Shown here: positions 49,338 to 59,158 of the stretch, in pieces | Layout of the letters: the number at the start of each line of letters is the position of its first letter | Position numbering within the stretch: the first letter of the stretch is position 1 | NCBI GenBank assembly: GCA_014238415.1 | Contig: JABABA010000011.1 | Coordinates: forward strand, 1-64,000 | DNA length: 64,000 nucleotides | DNA from: Planctomycetota bacterium | Lineage (GTDB): Bacteria; Planctomycetota; UBA1135; GCA-002686595 | Direction: 5' to 3' | Translations under genes and position numbers: made by a program | The notes under the pieces: generated by a model | Told to the model about the DNA's origin: nothing | What the model saw: the letters and a program-made list of their open reading frames with translations, nothing else | Database searches by the model: none

Positions 49338-49812
49338 GCGATTTTGGGGGCCCCAGCAAGAGGTTGGGACGCGGGTAGGGCCCAGGCAGGGGAGTGGAGT
49401 GAAGTGTGCGCTTCCGCACACAGGCGCCCCACGCAGCGCCCATCTGGGAGTCCCAAAGTGGTACACGGGGTTGTTTCCGGGTTTCTACCCCCCTTCCTGA
49501 GGCCTCAAAGCCATTGCGGCGCCGGGTCCTGCTCGGCGAGTCGTGGAACGGGAGTTGCATGCAGGCAGGTGTCAGCCGTCGGCCGGATGGCGGAACTACC
49601 TTTGCCAGGCCCCCGGGGGGGGTGACCTGGCGGGTGTAAGGGGGTAACCCCTAGCCGCCCCGGCTTGACTGTTGGCGTCCTTGCCCTTGACCCCTGGCTC
49701 AAGGTCATCACAATGTGAACCCTGCCGTGTGCTCCCCGTGAGGTGCGTCCCGATGGTGGACCCCCCACAGGGTGTTTCACACTGGGTTGCCCAAGGAAGC
49801 GTCCCCCCTGAG
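49338..49812. other. Long spacer after pyrB
   Basis: No gene is supported; open frames here have skewed low-complexity products. A stacked hairpin is at 49629-49659 and a tandem 17-base repeat begins at 49813. CTTGA and TCAAG are inverted around 49687-49706. No clear promoter was read for the lipoprotein gene downstream. Confidence 0.4.
49629..49659. other. Two-part hairpin in the pyrB-lipoprotein spacer
   Basis: Outer arms GGCGG (49629-49633) and CCGCC (49655-49659), and inner arms AGGGG (49639-49643) and CCCCT (49648-49652), can pair together. No T-run follows. It may be part of a terminator or an RNA element. Confidence 0.35.
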
Positions 49813-49880
49813 AATAGTGTCCCCAGCAGCATAGTGTCCCCAACAGCATAGTGTCCCGAACAGCATAGTGTCCCGAACAG
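49813..49880. repeat. Four tandem 17-base repeats
   Basis: Units of CATAGTGTCCCGAACAG and close variants start at 49813, 49830, 49847 and 49864; the last two are identical and the first differs most, suggesting stepwise duplication. It lies in noncoding DNA about 200 bases before the first large lipoprotein gene. Confidence 0.9.
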
Positions 49881-50083
49881 CTGCGTGCCCCTCGGGTCGC
49901 GCGTCTTGCAAATCCAAACCACAACAAGTCGATCAATCTCAACACAGATGGTGCCACCCCGGGTAGTTCCGGGAACGCGACATCAGCTTAGTCCAAGCCG
50001 TGCATTCCCCCCCGTGGGAGCGCGCGCACCAACTGCGACCACCAGACCCCGCACACAATTCACTGCAGCGGGCATACCTTTCC
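49881..50083. other. Leader region of the first large lipoprotein gene
   Basis: No gene is supported. The lipoprotein frame is open back to 50000 but lacks a signal-peptide fit there. Confidence 0.35.
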
Positions 50084-53000
50084 ATGAACAGGCTCCTTTT
50101 TGATTTGCGACGACCACTTCCTTTGACCCTTGCTGCAACACTGCAGGCCAGCTCTGCGCTGGTGTGTCTGACTCTGGCTGGTTGTGGCGGAGACGCGGGC
50201 TCTGGCACGATTTCTGCGAATGCCCCCGGATCGGTCGTATCTGATCCCTCGGGCTCGGGCCTCTCATTCATCGCCGACTACAATCAGAGTGGAAACGCCT
50301 CCAACTTGCGTCTGGCCCGGGTCTCCTGGGGACGCAAGGTCAGTGTGTTTGGTTTGGACGCTGAGGGACTGCGCGTTGCGATGAACACTGATTTCGTGAT
50401 CGGTGGTTCATTGATCTCGGACAGCAATTATCTGCTTGAGACCAATCCGGTTACAAGCGAAGAGGCCTTGATCATCATGCGCGATGTGACAGACCTGAGC
50501 ACCAGTGGAGGATACGATCAGTTCTACACCCTCTTGCGCGCAGCGGGGGAGACGATCAGTTTCATTACGCCCCTTGCTCCAGGCCAGGCAGGGGTCTACT
50601 CGCAGGTTCCGCGCAATGCGACTCTATCGGTGCAGTTCGATGATCTGCTTGATGTGTCAACGATATCGCATGAGACACTGCGTCTGATGGTGGGTGTGCC
50701 CTCGTCGATTCCTTTCGAGGCGCGTATATTTGCTGATTCCAATTACGGCGACCTTGCTGATCCAAACGGGGATGGCGTCGCGTCCTTGTACTCCACCCGG
50801 GTGCTGATTGATTTCACTGTCAGCGAGATCGAATCCTTTGCCACGGATCCGCCCATGGCGATCAACGGCGTTGGCCTGCCCCAGAGCGTGGATGTGAATC
50901 AGACCAATGTGCTGCTGCGGATCCCCTCTGTGGAGGCGGGCCTGGTGGGCCAGAACACGATTCTGCGCAATCTCTCCGGACATTCCTTGGATGCGGCCAA
51001 CAACGGGCAGGCGGATTTCAGTTCACCAACCCAGGATGTGATCCGGGCCATGCGCTCGGGGGGTTCGGACACAGGGGATCAATACAATGGCTTCATGCCT
51101 GACTTCACCCCACCGGTGGTGGTTGGTGCCAGCCCGGCTCGTATTCCCATCGGCTTCTCACCCCAGCCGCTGATTGACGGCGCTCCCGGAGAATTCACTG
51201 TGCCGCGCCTGGTGTTTGACTCGGGGACCTGTTCCCAGACCCCGCGACCCGGGGATGTGCTGGTTCAGGGTACGGTGTACGCGGAAGTCACCAGTTTCGC
51301 CGCTCCCGTGGATCCGGGCGATGGAATTGCGGAGAACTTTACGGTGCGCCTGTTGCTCTACCCCGACGCTTGGGATGGTCCCGGTGGATCGGGTCCGGCG
51401 ACCTGGGTTTCGGCCGCCATTGGTCCGGTTTCCTATCGAGCTGCCTATGACTCTCAGTCCGACGCTGCCAAGGCACCGTGCTTCGTTCAGATCTTGCCTC
51501 AGCCCGCGGGTTTTCCCGCCTTTCCAGCGGAGGGAATCTACACGGACTCGACAGCCGCTCTGCGATTCAGCGAACCCATGGACCCGGCATCCATGACCGC
51601 CTTTGACTCCTTGACCTTGACTCGTCAGCCGGCCCCGGGCCCCTTGGATCCACCCCTGCCTTCCAGTTCCTATGTGGTTGGTTCTGTGAGTCAGACACTC
51701 GATCTGCGGGCGTTCACATTTCGACCTGACCTGTCCCTGGCCCACACCCTGGGCGAGACCGAGTCCTACTTCTTGACCGTGGTGACCGGTGACACGGGGC
51801 CCACCGATTTGGCAGGCAACCCCTTGCAGGAAGGCCTGCCCTCCATCGAGATGAAGGTGGGTAGCACCAATCCCGGTGTGGCCAATGGGGGTCGCGTGAG
51901 TCGCTTCACCAGTCCCGACGAAGAACCTCCGGTGGGGGATGTGGATACCGGTCTGCTGCCCGAGTATGGCGGACAGCACCTGTTCGACATCCAAAAACAG
52001 TTGATCCGTCCGAGACCCACTGTCCGCTTCATTGGTCTGGCCGACCAGAGCCAGCCCCTCGCCGCCGCGATGACCCCTTTTCCTCAGGGTGTGCAGACCC
52101 CCCTGTCCCGTTTCGGATCCCGCATGATGACGCTCTATCGCTATGTGGATTTCGCTTTTGCCCTGACGGACAACACAAACCATAACTTGGATGTGGAGGG
52201 GATCTACTGGTCGCCTGCCGGTGGCCAGGTGCTCTCTGACAACTATGAGCACTTTGAGTTGGTCATGGCCCACTGCAAGTTCACTCCGGATGAGTATATC
52301 GACCCCGGTTCGCTCTTTCCCCAGTATCAGAACTCTGGGTTGCGTCATCAGTTCGCCAACAATTATGTGAACCAGTCTGAGGATCCGCCCACGGTGGTCC
52401 ATGCTCGGCAATTGGGCTACAACGTGCTTCCTGGCGCGTTGCAGGTGGCTTCCAACGGGACCAAGTTGATGCCCTATCCCCTCAACCGGGATCTGCCTCC
52501 GGAAGAGCATGTGTATTGGACCTGGCGAGACAGCTCAGTGCTGGCTCGCGGAGGCAACTCCAGCAACGGTGTTCCCCCCAGGCAGGAGTATGTGGTGCTC
52601 AACCTGCCCACGCCAGGAAACCCTTACTATCCCGCCGGGCATGTGGGCTCAATTGGCTTGCCGCTCCTGTTCGAGGTGCGTTGTTTTCCTGATGACGGTG
52701 CTGTAGGCGCGAACCCATTCGACATCGTGTTGGCCGCGAATTCATCTTCGCGTCCGTACTTCCGTGCCTTCTCCACAGGGGGTACGAATCAGCAGGGTAA
52801 TCAAATTCCCCGCAACCCGGACACGGAGACCTTTGCCAACGGCGGCTTCAATCCTGGATCCAACAATGCGTCAACCTATGGTCGGGACAATTCCTTCTAT
52901 ATAGGCGCGGTGGACTTTATTGTGCGAATCAGCCGCAGCACTTCGATCTGGTTCCCTGCTACAGATCCTGGTGCAGTTGGCAGTACCTTCAGCAATCCGA

Positions 53001-53422
53001 TCTACAGTGACCCGATTATGGAGCCATCTCTGGCGGATCAGCCCTCGGGTACATCGATTGAATTGGATTTCCGCGGGGCAGTGGACATCAGTGTCCATAG
53101 TACCTTCGTGTTCCCGACGACTTGTGCGGGAGCACCTCCTAACCCCACGGTGCATCCGGCTCTGGAAAGCGCCCTGAGCCTCGATATCTACGGGGATCAC
53201 TATTGGGATGACCCCGCCGTCTATTGCGAGAACGCATGGCCCAACCACAACTCCAACCGCATGAACCGGGGCATAGTCCTGACCGACGACCATACTTGGA
53301 AGTCGGATATCAGCGTCATCAACGGCTCCAAGTATTACCAGATGCGAATCACTTTCATCAACAACCCCATTTCAGGACTTGGCTCTGAGCTTTCGGCTTT
53401 GGCGCTGTCCTGGCAAGAGTGA
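50084..53422 (+). CDS. Large lipoprotein with SbsA-like Ig segments, function unknown
   Basis: The 1112-residue product starts at ATG 50084 with a lipoprotein signal ending LTLAGC (Cys34). It has stretches like SbsA-type bacterial Ig domains (RNATLSVQFDDLLDVSTIS; STAALRFSEPMDPASMTAFDSLTL), an aspartate-rich loop DPNGDGVAS, and a long beta-rich second half with no recognised catalytic residues. The family appears surface-attached. It is the first of three tandem lipoproteins that share the pattern 'Ig-like: N-terminus then unique body'. The 58-base gap to the next gene suggests one operon. Confidence 0.75.
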   Translation: MNRLLFDLRRPLPLTLAATLQASSALVCLTLAGCGGDAGSGTISANAPGSVVSDPSGSGLSFIADYNQSGNASNLRLARVSWGRKVSVFGLDAEGLRVAMNTDFVIGGSLISDSNYLLETNPVTSEEALIIMRDVTDLSTSGGYDQFYTLLRAAGETISFITPLAPGQAGVYSQVPRNATLSVQFDDLLDVSTISHETLRLMVGVPSSIPFEARIFADSNYGDLADPNGDGVASLYSTRVLIDFTVSEIESFATDPPMAINGVGLPQSVDVNQTNVLLRIPSVEAGLVGQNTILRNLSGHSLDAANNGQADFSSPTQDVIRAMRSGGSDTGDQYNGFMPDFTPPVVVGASPARIPIGFSPQPLIDGAPGEFTVPRLVFDSGTCSQTPRPGDVLVQGTVYAEVTSFAAPVDPGDGIAENFTVRLLLYPDAWDGPGGSGPATWVSAAIGPVSYRAAYDSQSDAAKAPCFVQILPQPAGFPAFPAEGIYTDSTAALRFSEPMDPASMTAFDSLTLTRQPAPGPLDPPLPSSSYVVGSVSQTLDLRAFTFRPDLSLAHTLGETESYFLTVVTGDTGPTDLAGNPLQEGLPSIEMKVGSTNPGVANGGRVSRFTSPDEEPPVGDVDTGLLPEYGGQHLFDIQKQLIRPRPTVRFIGLADQSQPLAAAMTPFPQGVQTPLSRFGSRMMTLYRYVDFAFALTDNTNHNLDVEGIYWSPAGGQVLSDNYEHFELVMAHCKFTPDEYIDPGSLFPQYQNSGLRHQFANNYVNQSEDPPTVVHARQLGYNVLPGALQVASNGTKLMPYPLNRDLPPEEHVYWTWRDSSVLARGGNSSNGVPPRQEYVVLNLPTPGNPYYPAGHVGSIGLPLLFEVRCFPDDGAVGANPFDIVLAANSSSRPYFRAFSTGGTNQQGNQIPRNPDTETFANGGFNPGSNNASTYGRDNSFYIGAVDFIVRISRSTSIWFPATDPGAVGSTFSNPIYSDPIMEPSLADQPSGTSIELDFRGAVDISVHSTFVFPTTCAGAPPNPTVHPALESALSLDIYGDHYWDDPAVYCENAWPNHNSNRMNRGIVLTDDHTWKSDISVINGSKYYQMRITFINNPISGLGSELSALALSWQE

Positions 53423-53480
53423 CCGATTGCACCAACAAGAAGGCCTCTCAGGTCGACCCTCTCCCCCCCAAGAAAACCCC

Positions 53481-56400
53481 ATGTCCCTTTTTCGAACAAT
53501 GTGTGTGAACAAGTCCTTGGTCTCTCTTCTTCTGGCCGTGCCACTGATCTCGGTCGGCTGTGGAGGTTCAATAGGTGACGCCGGCTCCGGCAGCTCCGGC
53601 GGCTCCGGCGGTGCCAGCGGCTTCAATGTCGTGTCGGTCTCCGTTTCCCAGGCTCAGATCTGGCAGATCAACCGGGCGATTGACATTACCTTCACCCGGG
53701 CCCTGGATTTTTCCACAGTAGGACTCAACACCATCTCGATTGCGACTCCTAGCGGCCTTTCGGCTACGGGTACCTTCAGTCAACTGGATGCGGTCACCGT
53801 GCGCTTTCAGCCCTCCTGCCCGACCTTGGCAGACAACTCCGATGCGGGCCTCTTGCCTGGTGGCCGAACCTATACCCTGCATGTGCTCGACACAACTGTG
53901 AATGGGGTGACTGTGCAAGACACCAATGGGTTCGGAGTTACACAGGGGCTGGTGGTCACCTTCCAGACCCCGGACTCCACGGATCCTCAGGCGCTCTTCC
54001 TGGACACGGTTCCTGGGCCGCCTGATGTGCGGGTTCGACTTCGTGGTGGCGTGGCCGTTGACGATTTGGACGCGACCTACCTGGAGCGTGGCGACGGAAC
54101 TCGCGAGTACTTCTATCAGCAGCTCACCACCCAACAGGGTGAGTTGATCCCCCCTGGTGGGAGCCAGTATTTCCCCTTGCTGAACAAGTACTCAGATGTG
54201 GACAGCCATTGGTCGCTGGTGGTCTTCTTCAATCAGCCGATTATTTCTTCTCCGGAGAATATCAGCTCGAACCTGATCGCCCTGGAGTATGAACAGCAGG
54301 ATGGGGTCGGTGACTTCGCTGGATTTGGTACCAAGGTCGAGCTGATCGCAAACTGCACTGCGACCGGTGCCGCCTTGCGTGTGACCCCTCTGGGGGTCGT
54401 CCCCCAGGGCAAGCGCATGCGCCTCAACATCAGGCAGGGCTTCAGTGACCTGACTGGTGATGGGCTGCCTTCAGACAATGTGGGCGCGGCGAGGATGGTG
54501 ACAACTATCTCCTCCAACGATTTCGACAAGGAGTTCGATGAGTTGACTGAGGACTTTGATTACTCAGCGGGTGTGGGCGATTCCCGCCAGGATGGGACCA
54601 CCCCCCTTGGACAGCCGTCCGCTACTTGGGGCGAGGGTGTCTTGCGCGCCAGCTTTGATTTTGGTGGCACAGGCGGCCCAGGCGGCGACTTTGACTGGGT
54701 GGTTGGTTTCAGCGGCCCCGAAACCGTCATCCTGGATACGGTAACCAGCCAGATTCTTGGTGGTCCGGGTGGAATCCCCGTGACGACCCAGACAGTGATC
54801 AACGGAGTTGTGGACATCCATGATTTCCGTATCAACCCAGGGTCTCGCGTGATCGTCCTGGGGCCCAACCCCTTGACGATCCTGGCCAGTGGCGAGGTTG
54901 TGATCAATGGCGAGTTGTCGGTCAATGGCAGTGACAACCCGGGTGTGGGCACTCTCAACACCACCAACTTCCCCGAGTTGGGAGCCTCTGGCAACGGCGG
55001 CGGTGGTCGCGGTGGTACAGGTTCCTTCCTTACCTCCCAATCGACGCCCAAAGGCGGTGATGGCTTCGGTGCCTTCGGAGTTGCCAACCGCGGGGGGATT
55101 GGCGGTGAGACTACTTACAACACCGGCGGTACCAACAATCGGCGCGCTTCCGGGGGTGGGGGCCCTTCTTTCGGGTCGACCGTGTTCTATGACCACGATG
55201 GGACCCCGACATCGAACAGTCCGGACACGCCCATGGTGCGTGCTCAGATCTTGATTGGCATGGACCCCGAACCTGGTCGTGGTGGATCACCGAATGGCAA
55301 GGGTGCCATCAGTCAGGCGGTTCGTGCCCAGGGTGGTGCCATCGGAGAAGACCCCTTCGTGGACGAAGATGAGGGCAACAACTTCTTTGGTCAGATGATT
55401 ACTGCCGAGGGCGCCCTGGTGGTGGGTGAGCTGAGCAAGACCTACGCTGGAGGCGGTGGGGGTGCTGGGGGAGACGCTGTTTCGTCCAATTCGTTCCCCT
55501 TGCAACCCTTCCAGATCACCGGAGACGAAAAGGGCTCTGGTGGCGGCGGTGGCGGCGGAGGTCTCAGGATCCTCGCTCTTGAAGATATCACCATCGGTGC
55601 TACCGGCTCTGTGATTGCGAATGGCGGCGAGGGAGGCGGTGGCGAGAACACCAACTTTTTCGACCGTGTAGGTGGTGGCTCTGGCGGCGGTGCTGGCGGT
55701 CACATCATCTTTTCAACTGCAGGCAAGGTGAACATCCTGGGCATCGCGGAAGATTCCCAGCAGTGGTATAGAGACAGTGGTTTGACAACCGGCACAGGTT
55801 GGCCAAATTTCAGCAGTACTCGTGCTTTGAGTGCAGTTGGCGGTCAGGGTGGTGCGGGTGCTGCGGACCACGGTGGGTCAGGTGCAAACGGCGGCACTGC
55901 CTGGCGCTGCGATTGCATCCCCCGTGCGTTCGTTGACAACGAGCCAATTGGTTGTCCCAACGGACTCGAAGATGCGCCCCCTTACCGCTGCATCGGTTGC
56001 TTCTCAATCTCGACCCAGGGCTTCAATGATCCCATGGGACCGGTGCTGGGCGCTGGTGGCGACGGTGGTCCAGGGATCATTCAGCTCCATGTGGCGACTC
56101 CCGCCGAAGACATCAACCTGCCGGCAGTTCTGGCTGATGGTCAGACAGGGCAGGTCTATGGGGAGATGGTATTGGTTGGTGCGAACCTTGTGAATCCCCT
56201 TGATCCGACGCAAGTGATCGCTCCCCCGCCCCTGGGTTGGATGGATCCAGTGCAAGTCGAAGCTCGTGTGATTGAGCTACAGACCAATCAGCCGGGCATT
56301 GATCTTGAAGGTGTGCCCATGAGCAACAACCTGGTGCCTTTCTTTGGTCCCAAGTCTGCGGCCCGCTCCCTTTGGATTCCCCTTGGACTGGCCCGGATCA

Positions 56401-57110
56401 ACCCGGCCAATGTGCCAGCTACCTTTACGTCGATCATGGGTGTGCAGGTCACAGGAGATCCCAATGACATTGGCAAGGTACTGCATGGGCCGGTCGGGGA
56501 TACGGTACTTGAGCTGCCCCCGGTAATTGTTGCCGCAGCTGTGGATCCCCTTGGGCTCGTCGCCCCCTTCATCACTCCGGATGGCGGAACCTTGGTCTTT
56601 GATGCGTCCAGTATGCCTGACACCTATCGGGTCACCCCTTCCATGGCGCGACGCTTTGCGATCGTGCTGGGAGACGCTGCGGTTGATCCGACCCTAAGTC
56701 TGGACTTCGAAGCGATCAGCGTGGTCTACGACGCGGTCAATGATCAGTTGCGTTGTACCGCTGGTGCTGGGGTGGACTTGACCCTATTCCAGGCGACCAC
56801 GGTGTTTGCCAGTTTGCGCCCGCACCATTTCCGAGTGGAAACCCAGGGAATCTGGGACAACCTCTCGGCAGATGCCAGCATTCGGTTCGGCTTTGATGCC
56901 ACCACCACGGATGTGGCTGGCAACCCTTCAGCCAGCGGTGCCTTCACGGTGACTTCCACAGACCTTGCCCGGGATATCACGGACATGAATGATGGCAGCA
57001 TCTGGGATTTCTTCCGCTTCGAAGTGGAGTTTGACCTTGGCGATCCGCTGAACACTCCCCTGCCGGGCTTGTTGTTCATGAAGATCCCCTTTGAGTTCGG
57101 AGCGGAATAG
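53481..57110 (+). CDS. Large glycine-rich lipoprotein, function unknown
   Basis: The 1209-residue product has a lipobox LISVGC (Cys27), a Gly/Ser-rich linker right after it, and SbsA-like Ig segments (INRAIDITFTRALDFSTVGLNTI). In the middle (about residues 420-800), a section rich in Gly-Gly repeats (GNGGGGRGG, GGGGAGG, GSGGGGGGGG) includes GSRVIVLGPNPLTILASGEVVINGELSVNGS, a fold pattern shared with the next lipoprotein. A cysteine-rich patch (RCDCIPRAF...CPNG...CIGCF) follows. It ends in beta-rich sequence. The Gly-rich section resembles beta-helix-like surface proteins, as inference. Confidence 0.75.
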   Translation: MSLFRTMCVNKSLVSLLLAVPLISVGCGGSIGDAGSGSSGGSGGASGFNVVSVSVSQAQIWQINRAIDITFTRALDFSTVGLNTISIATPSGLSATGTFSQLDAVTVRFQPSCPTLADNSDAGLLPGGRTYTLHVLDTTVNGVTVQDTNGFGVTQGLVVTFQTPDSTDPQALFLDTVPGPPDVRVRLRGGVAVDDLDATYLERGDGTREYFYQQLTTQQGELIPPGGSQYFPLLNKYSDVDSHWSLVVFFNQPIISSPENISSNLIALEYEQQDGVGDFAGFGTKVELIANCTATGAALRVTPLGVVPQGKRMRLNIRQGFSDLTGDGLPSDNVGAARMVTTISSNDFDKEFDELTEDFDYSAGVGDSRQDGTTPLGQPSATWGEGVLRASFDFGGTGGPGGDFDWVVGFSGPETVILDTVTSQILGGPGGIPVTTQTVINGVVDIHDFRINPGSRVIVLGPNPLTILASGEVVINGELSVNGSDNPGVGTLNTTNFPELGASGNGGGGRGGTGSFLTSQSTPKGGDGFGAFGVANRGGIGGETTYNTGGTNNRRASGGGGPSFGSTVFYDHDGTPTSNSPDTPMVRAQILIGMDPEPGRGGSPNGKGAISQAVRAQGGAIGEDPFVDEDEGNNFFGQMITAEGALVVGELSKTYAGGGGGAGGDAVSSNSFPLQPFQITGDEKGSGGGGGGGGLRILALEDITIGATGSVIANGGEGGGGENTNFFDRVGGGSGGGAGGHIIFSTAGKVNILGIAEDSQQWYRDSGLTTGTGWPNFSSTRALSAVGGQGGAGAADHGGSGANGGTAWRCDCIPRAFVDNEPIGCPNGLEDAPPYRCIGCFSISTQGFNDPMGPVLGAGGDGGPGIIQLHVATPAEDINLPAVLADGQTGQVYGEMVLVGANLVNPLDPTQVIAPPPLGWMDPVQVEARVIELQTNQPGIDLEGVPMSNNLVPFFGPKSAARSLWIPLGLARINPANVPATFTSIMGVQVTGDPNDIGKVLHGPVGDTVLELPPVIVAAAVDPLGLVAPFITPDGGTLVFDASSMPDTYRVTPSMARRFAIVLGDAAVDPTLSLDFEAISVVYDAVNDQLRCTAGAGVDLTLFQATTVFASLRPHHFRVETQGIWDNLSADASIRFGFDATTTDVAGNPSASGAFTVTSTDLARDITDMNDGSIWDFFRFEVEFDLGDPLNTPLPGLLFMKIPFEFGAE

Positions 57111-57193
57111 CGCCCCGTCCTGTTTCTCCGCTGCACCTCGGCGGGTGTATTCACTTCAGACCGGGCGGGCTGCTAGAATCTCGGGTATCAGCC

Positions 57194-59002
57194 GTGAGAA
57201 AAGCTCTCGTCCCTCTACTGACTCTGACCTGCCTTTGGTCCTGCAACCGACCGCAGGAGCAACTGCGACCCCTTGTCGTGCTGCAGATCATGCCGCCTGT
57301 CGACGCTCGCGTGTATCTCAACGAGCCTCTGGTGGTGACCTTTGATCAGGATGTAGATCTGGCGTCGATCACGCCCCAGAGCGCGCGCGTGCTCTCGGAG
57401 GGGACTGCAATCCCCGGGCGATGGGAGGTGGATGGCGTACATCTGAGCTTCTGGCCCAAGCCCATCCTGCGATCTGATCGGATGGATGGGGGCTACCGGC
57501 CGGGGCAGCGCCACTCCCTGGTGCTGACGGGCTTTCCTCGGCCCGATGGGATCCGTGCACAGGGTGGGGCGCATCTGGCTCAGACCGTGCGCCATGACTT
57601 TGTGGCCAAGGAGATCGGGCCAGGGCCGAGCCTGTTTGATCTCTCCATGGATCCCGGGCGTTGCGAACCGCTGCGGCCTCCTGGGACTGCCCCTGGCGCG
57701 CCTTTGTTGTTGCAGCGCGGGGAGGCGATTGTGCTTGTCTGTGATGAACCTCTCGACCCCAGTTCACTGGTCTCTGAAGAGTTCTGGATTGAGGCGGACA
57801 TCAGCGCGCCTGGTACTCAGCAGGGAGCCCTGGGTCGAGTGGCAGGATTGCACACCCGTTTGGTACAGAACAATCACTTTCGATCCCTGGCGACCGGTTC
57901 CTGCGCACGAATCCAGTTCTGGCCGGACGCACGGCTGTCCGAGGGCGGATACCTCTTGCGCGGCGTTCCCCAGCCCAGCCTGATGGACATGGGAGGGAAT
58001 CTCGCTTGGAGTGAAGCGGAGCCCATCACCCTGGCACGGCTGCGAGTTCTGCCCAGGGGTTTTGGCCCGGACTCGACCATCCGGTTGGACTTTCTCGATG
58101 CTCATGGAAAGTCGCCCCAACGGATTCCTTGGGCAGACGGCACCGCCGCCTGGTCCGACCGGGGGGAACTCAGCGTTGCCCTGCCCGCGGCCAGTGGGGA
58201 TGGGCATGAAGGTGTGGTGGTGCTGACCGGCGAGCAGACCCAAGGCCAGCGTGAGGCCATTCAGCTGACTGTGCCTGCGGGATCCAAGGCCGAGTTCCTG
58301 GACCTTCCGGGCCTTGTGATTCTACGCAGTCAGGGTTCCATGCGCATTGATGGCACGCTCCTGCGCCAACGCCAAGGTCAGGTGGTGGATCCTGTGCAGG
58401 TTCATGGTTCGCCTGATCAACCGGTCTTGCTGTCTGTTCTTCTGGATCAGGCGCTCGCAAGCGGACGCGAGTGGACCGTCCTGATTGCGGGTGGAGATCT
58501 GATCATTACTGGGGAGGTGCAGGTAGACACGCCCCTGATACTGGTGGCCGGAGGTCGCGTACGCATCAACGGTAGCGTGCGTTGCAAGAGCGAACACTTG
58601 CACCTCTTGGGAGAGGGTGGTGGCTTGGATCTGCCTGGGATTCCTTCGTCCCTGCCGGGCGTGCTGGTGGATCAACCACATCTCAACCCTCTCCAAGAGC
58701 CCCTGCTCTTCGCGGCTATCTCCTCGCCTCTCCCACGCGAGGTCAGCCAGCGTTACGATTGGGGTCGACTGGTTGTCGGCGGACGGGAGGGGACGGGTCG
58801 TTGGAGGGTGGGTTTTCTACCCGCAGATGATGCCCTGGAGCGCGAGCGGGTCGTGCGTCATCCTGGTTTGCTGCAAGGGGCGGGGCCTGTACGCGTGTTG
58901 GTAGAACTGGAAGTCCTGCCCGGCGGGGTGTGGGACCCTCCAGCCTTGGATTTTTTGCGCCTGGACTGGGAAGCTCCCGAAGGCTTGCCTTTTGCCCGCT
59001 GA
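57194..59002 (+). CDS. Lipoprotein with SbsA-like Ig segments, function unknown
   Basis: The 602-residue product starts at GTG 57194 with a short signal and lipobox TCLWSC (Cys17). An SbsA-like Ig stretch (LNEPLVVTFDQDVDLASITPQSARVL) follows, and a second (RGEAIVLVCDEPLDPSSLVSEEFWIEAD). Later GGDLIITGEVQVDTPLILVAGGRVRINGSV is close in pattern to the middle of the preceding protein. No catalytic residues are evident. It ends the lipoprotein set; prepilin peptidase follows after 156 bases. Confidence 0.75.
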   Translation: MRKALVPLLTLTCLWSCNRPQEQLRPLVVLQIMPPVDARVYLNEPLVVTFDQDVDLASITPQSARVLSEGTAIPGRWEVDGVHLSFWPKPILRSDRMDGGYRPGQRHSLVLTGFPRPDGIRAQGGAHLAQTVRHDFVAKEIGPGPSLFDLSMDPGRCEPLRPPGTAPGAPLLLQRGEAIVLVCDEPLDPSSLVSEEFWIEADISAPGTQQGALGRVAGLHTRLVQNNHFRSLATGSCARIQFWPDARLSEGGYLLRGVPQPSLMDMGGNLAWSEAEPITLARLRVLPRGFGPDSTIRLDFLDAHGKSPQRIPWADGTAAWSDRGELSVALPAASGDGHEGVVVLTGEQTQGQREAIQLTVPAGSKAEFLDLPGLVILRSQGSMRIDGTLLRQRQGQVVDPVQVHGSPDQPVLLSVLLDQALASGREWTVLIAGGDLIITGEVQVDTPLILVAGGRVRINGSVRCKSEHLHLLGEGGGLDLPGIPSSLPGVLVDQPHLNPLQEPLLFAAISSPLPREVSQRYDWGRLVVGGREGTGRWRVGFLPADDALERERVVRHPGLLQGAGPVRVLVELEVLPGGVWDPPALDFLRLDWEAPEGLPFAR

Positions 59003-59158
59003 CGATAGAGGCCGGCACTCGGATCTGAGACCGCAGACAGCGGAGTACCAGGTGCGGGTGTACGGGAGGATATCGTGCTCGCCCTTGAACGAGCTGCCGT
59101 GCTTTTTCAGGATTGACGATCGGTGGCGTGTTGATCCAGGAGGCATTCCACTCGCAGC

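Noticed and set aside
49505-49957. Minus-strand open frames with repeated GTLCC/DTMLLG-like peptides.
   Set aside because: The repetition comes from the 17-base tandem DNA repeats; no start signal or family match.
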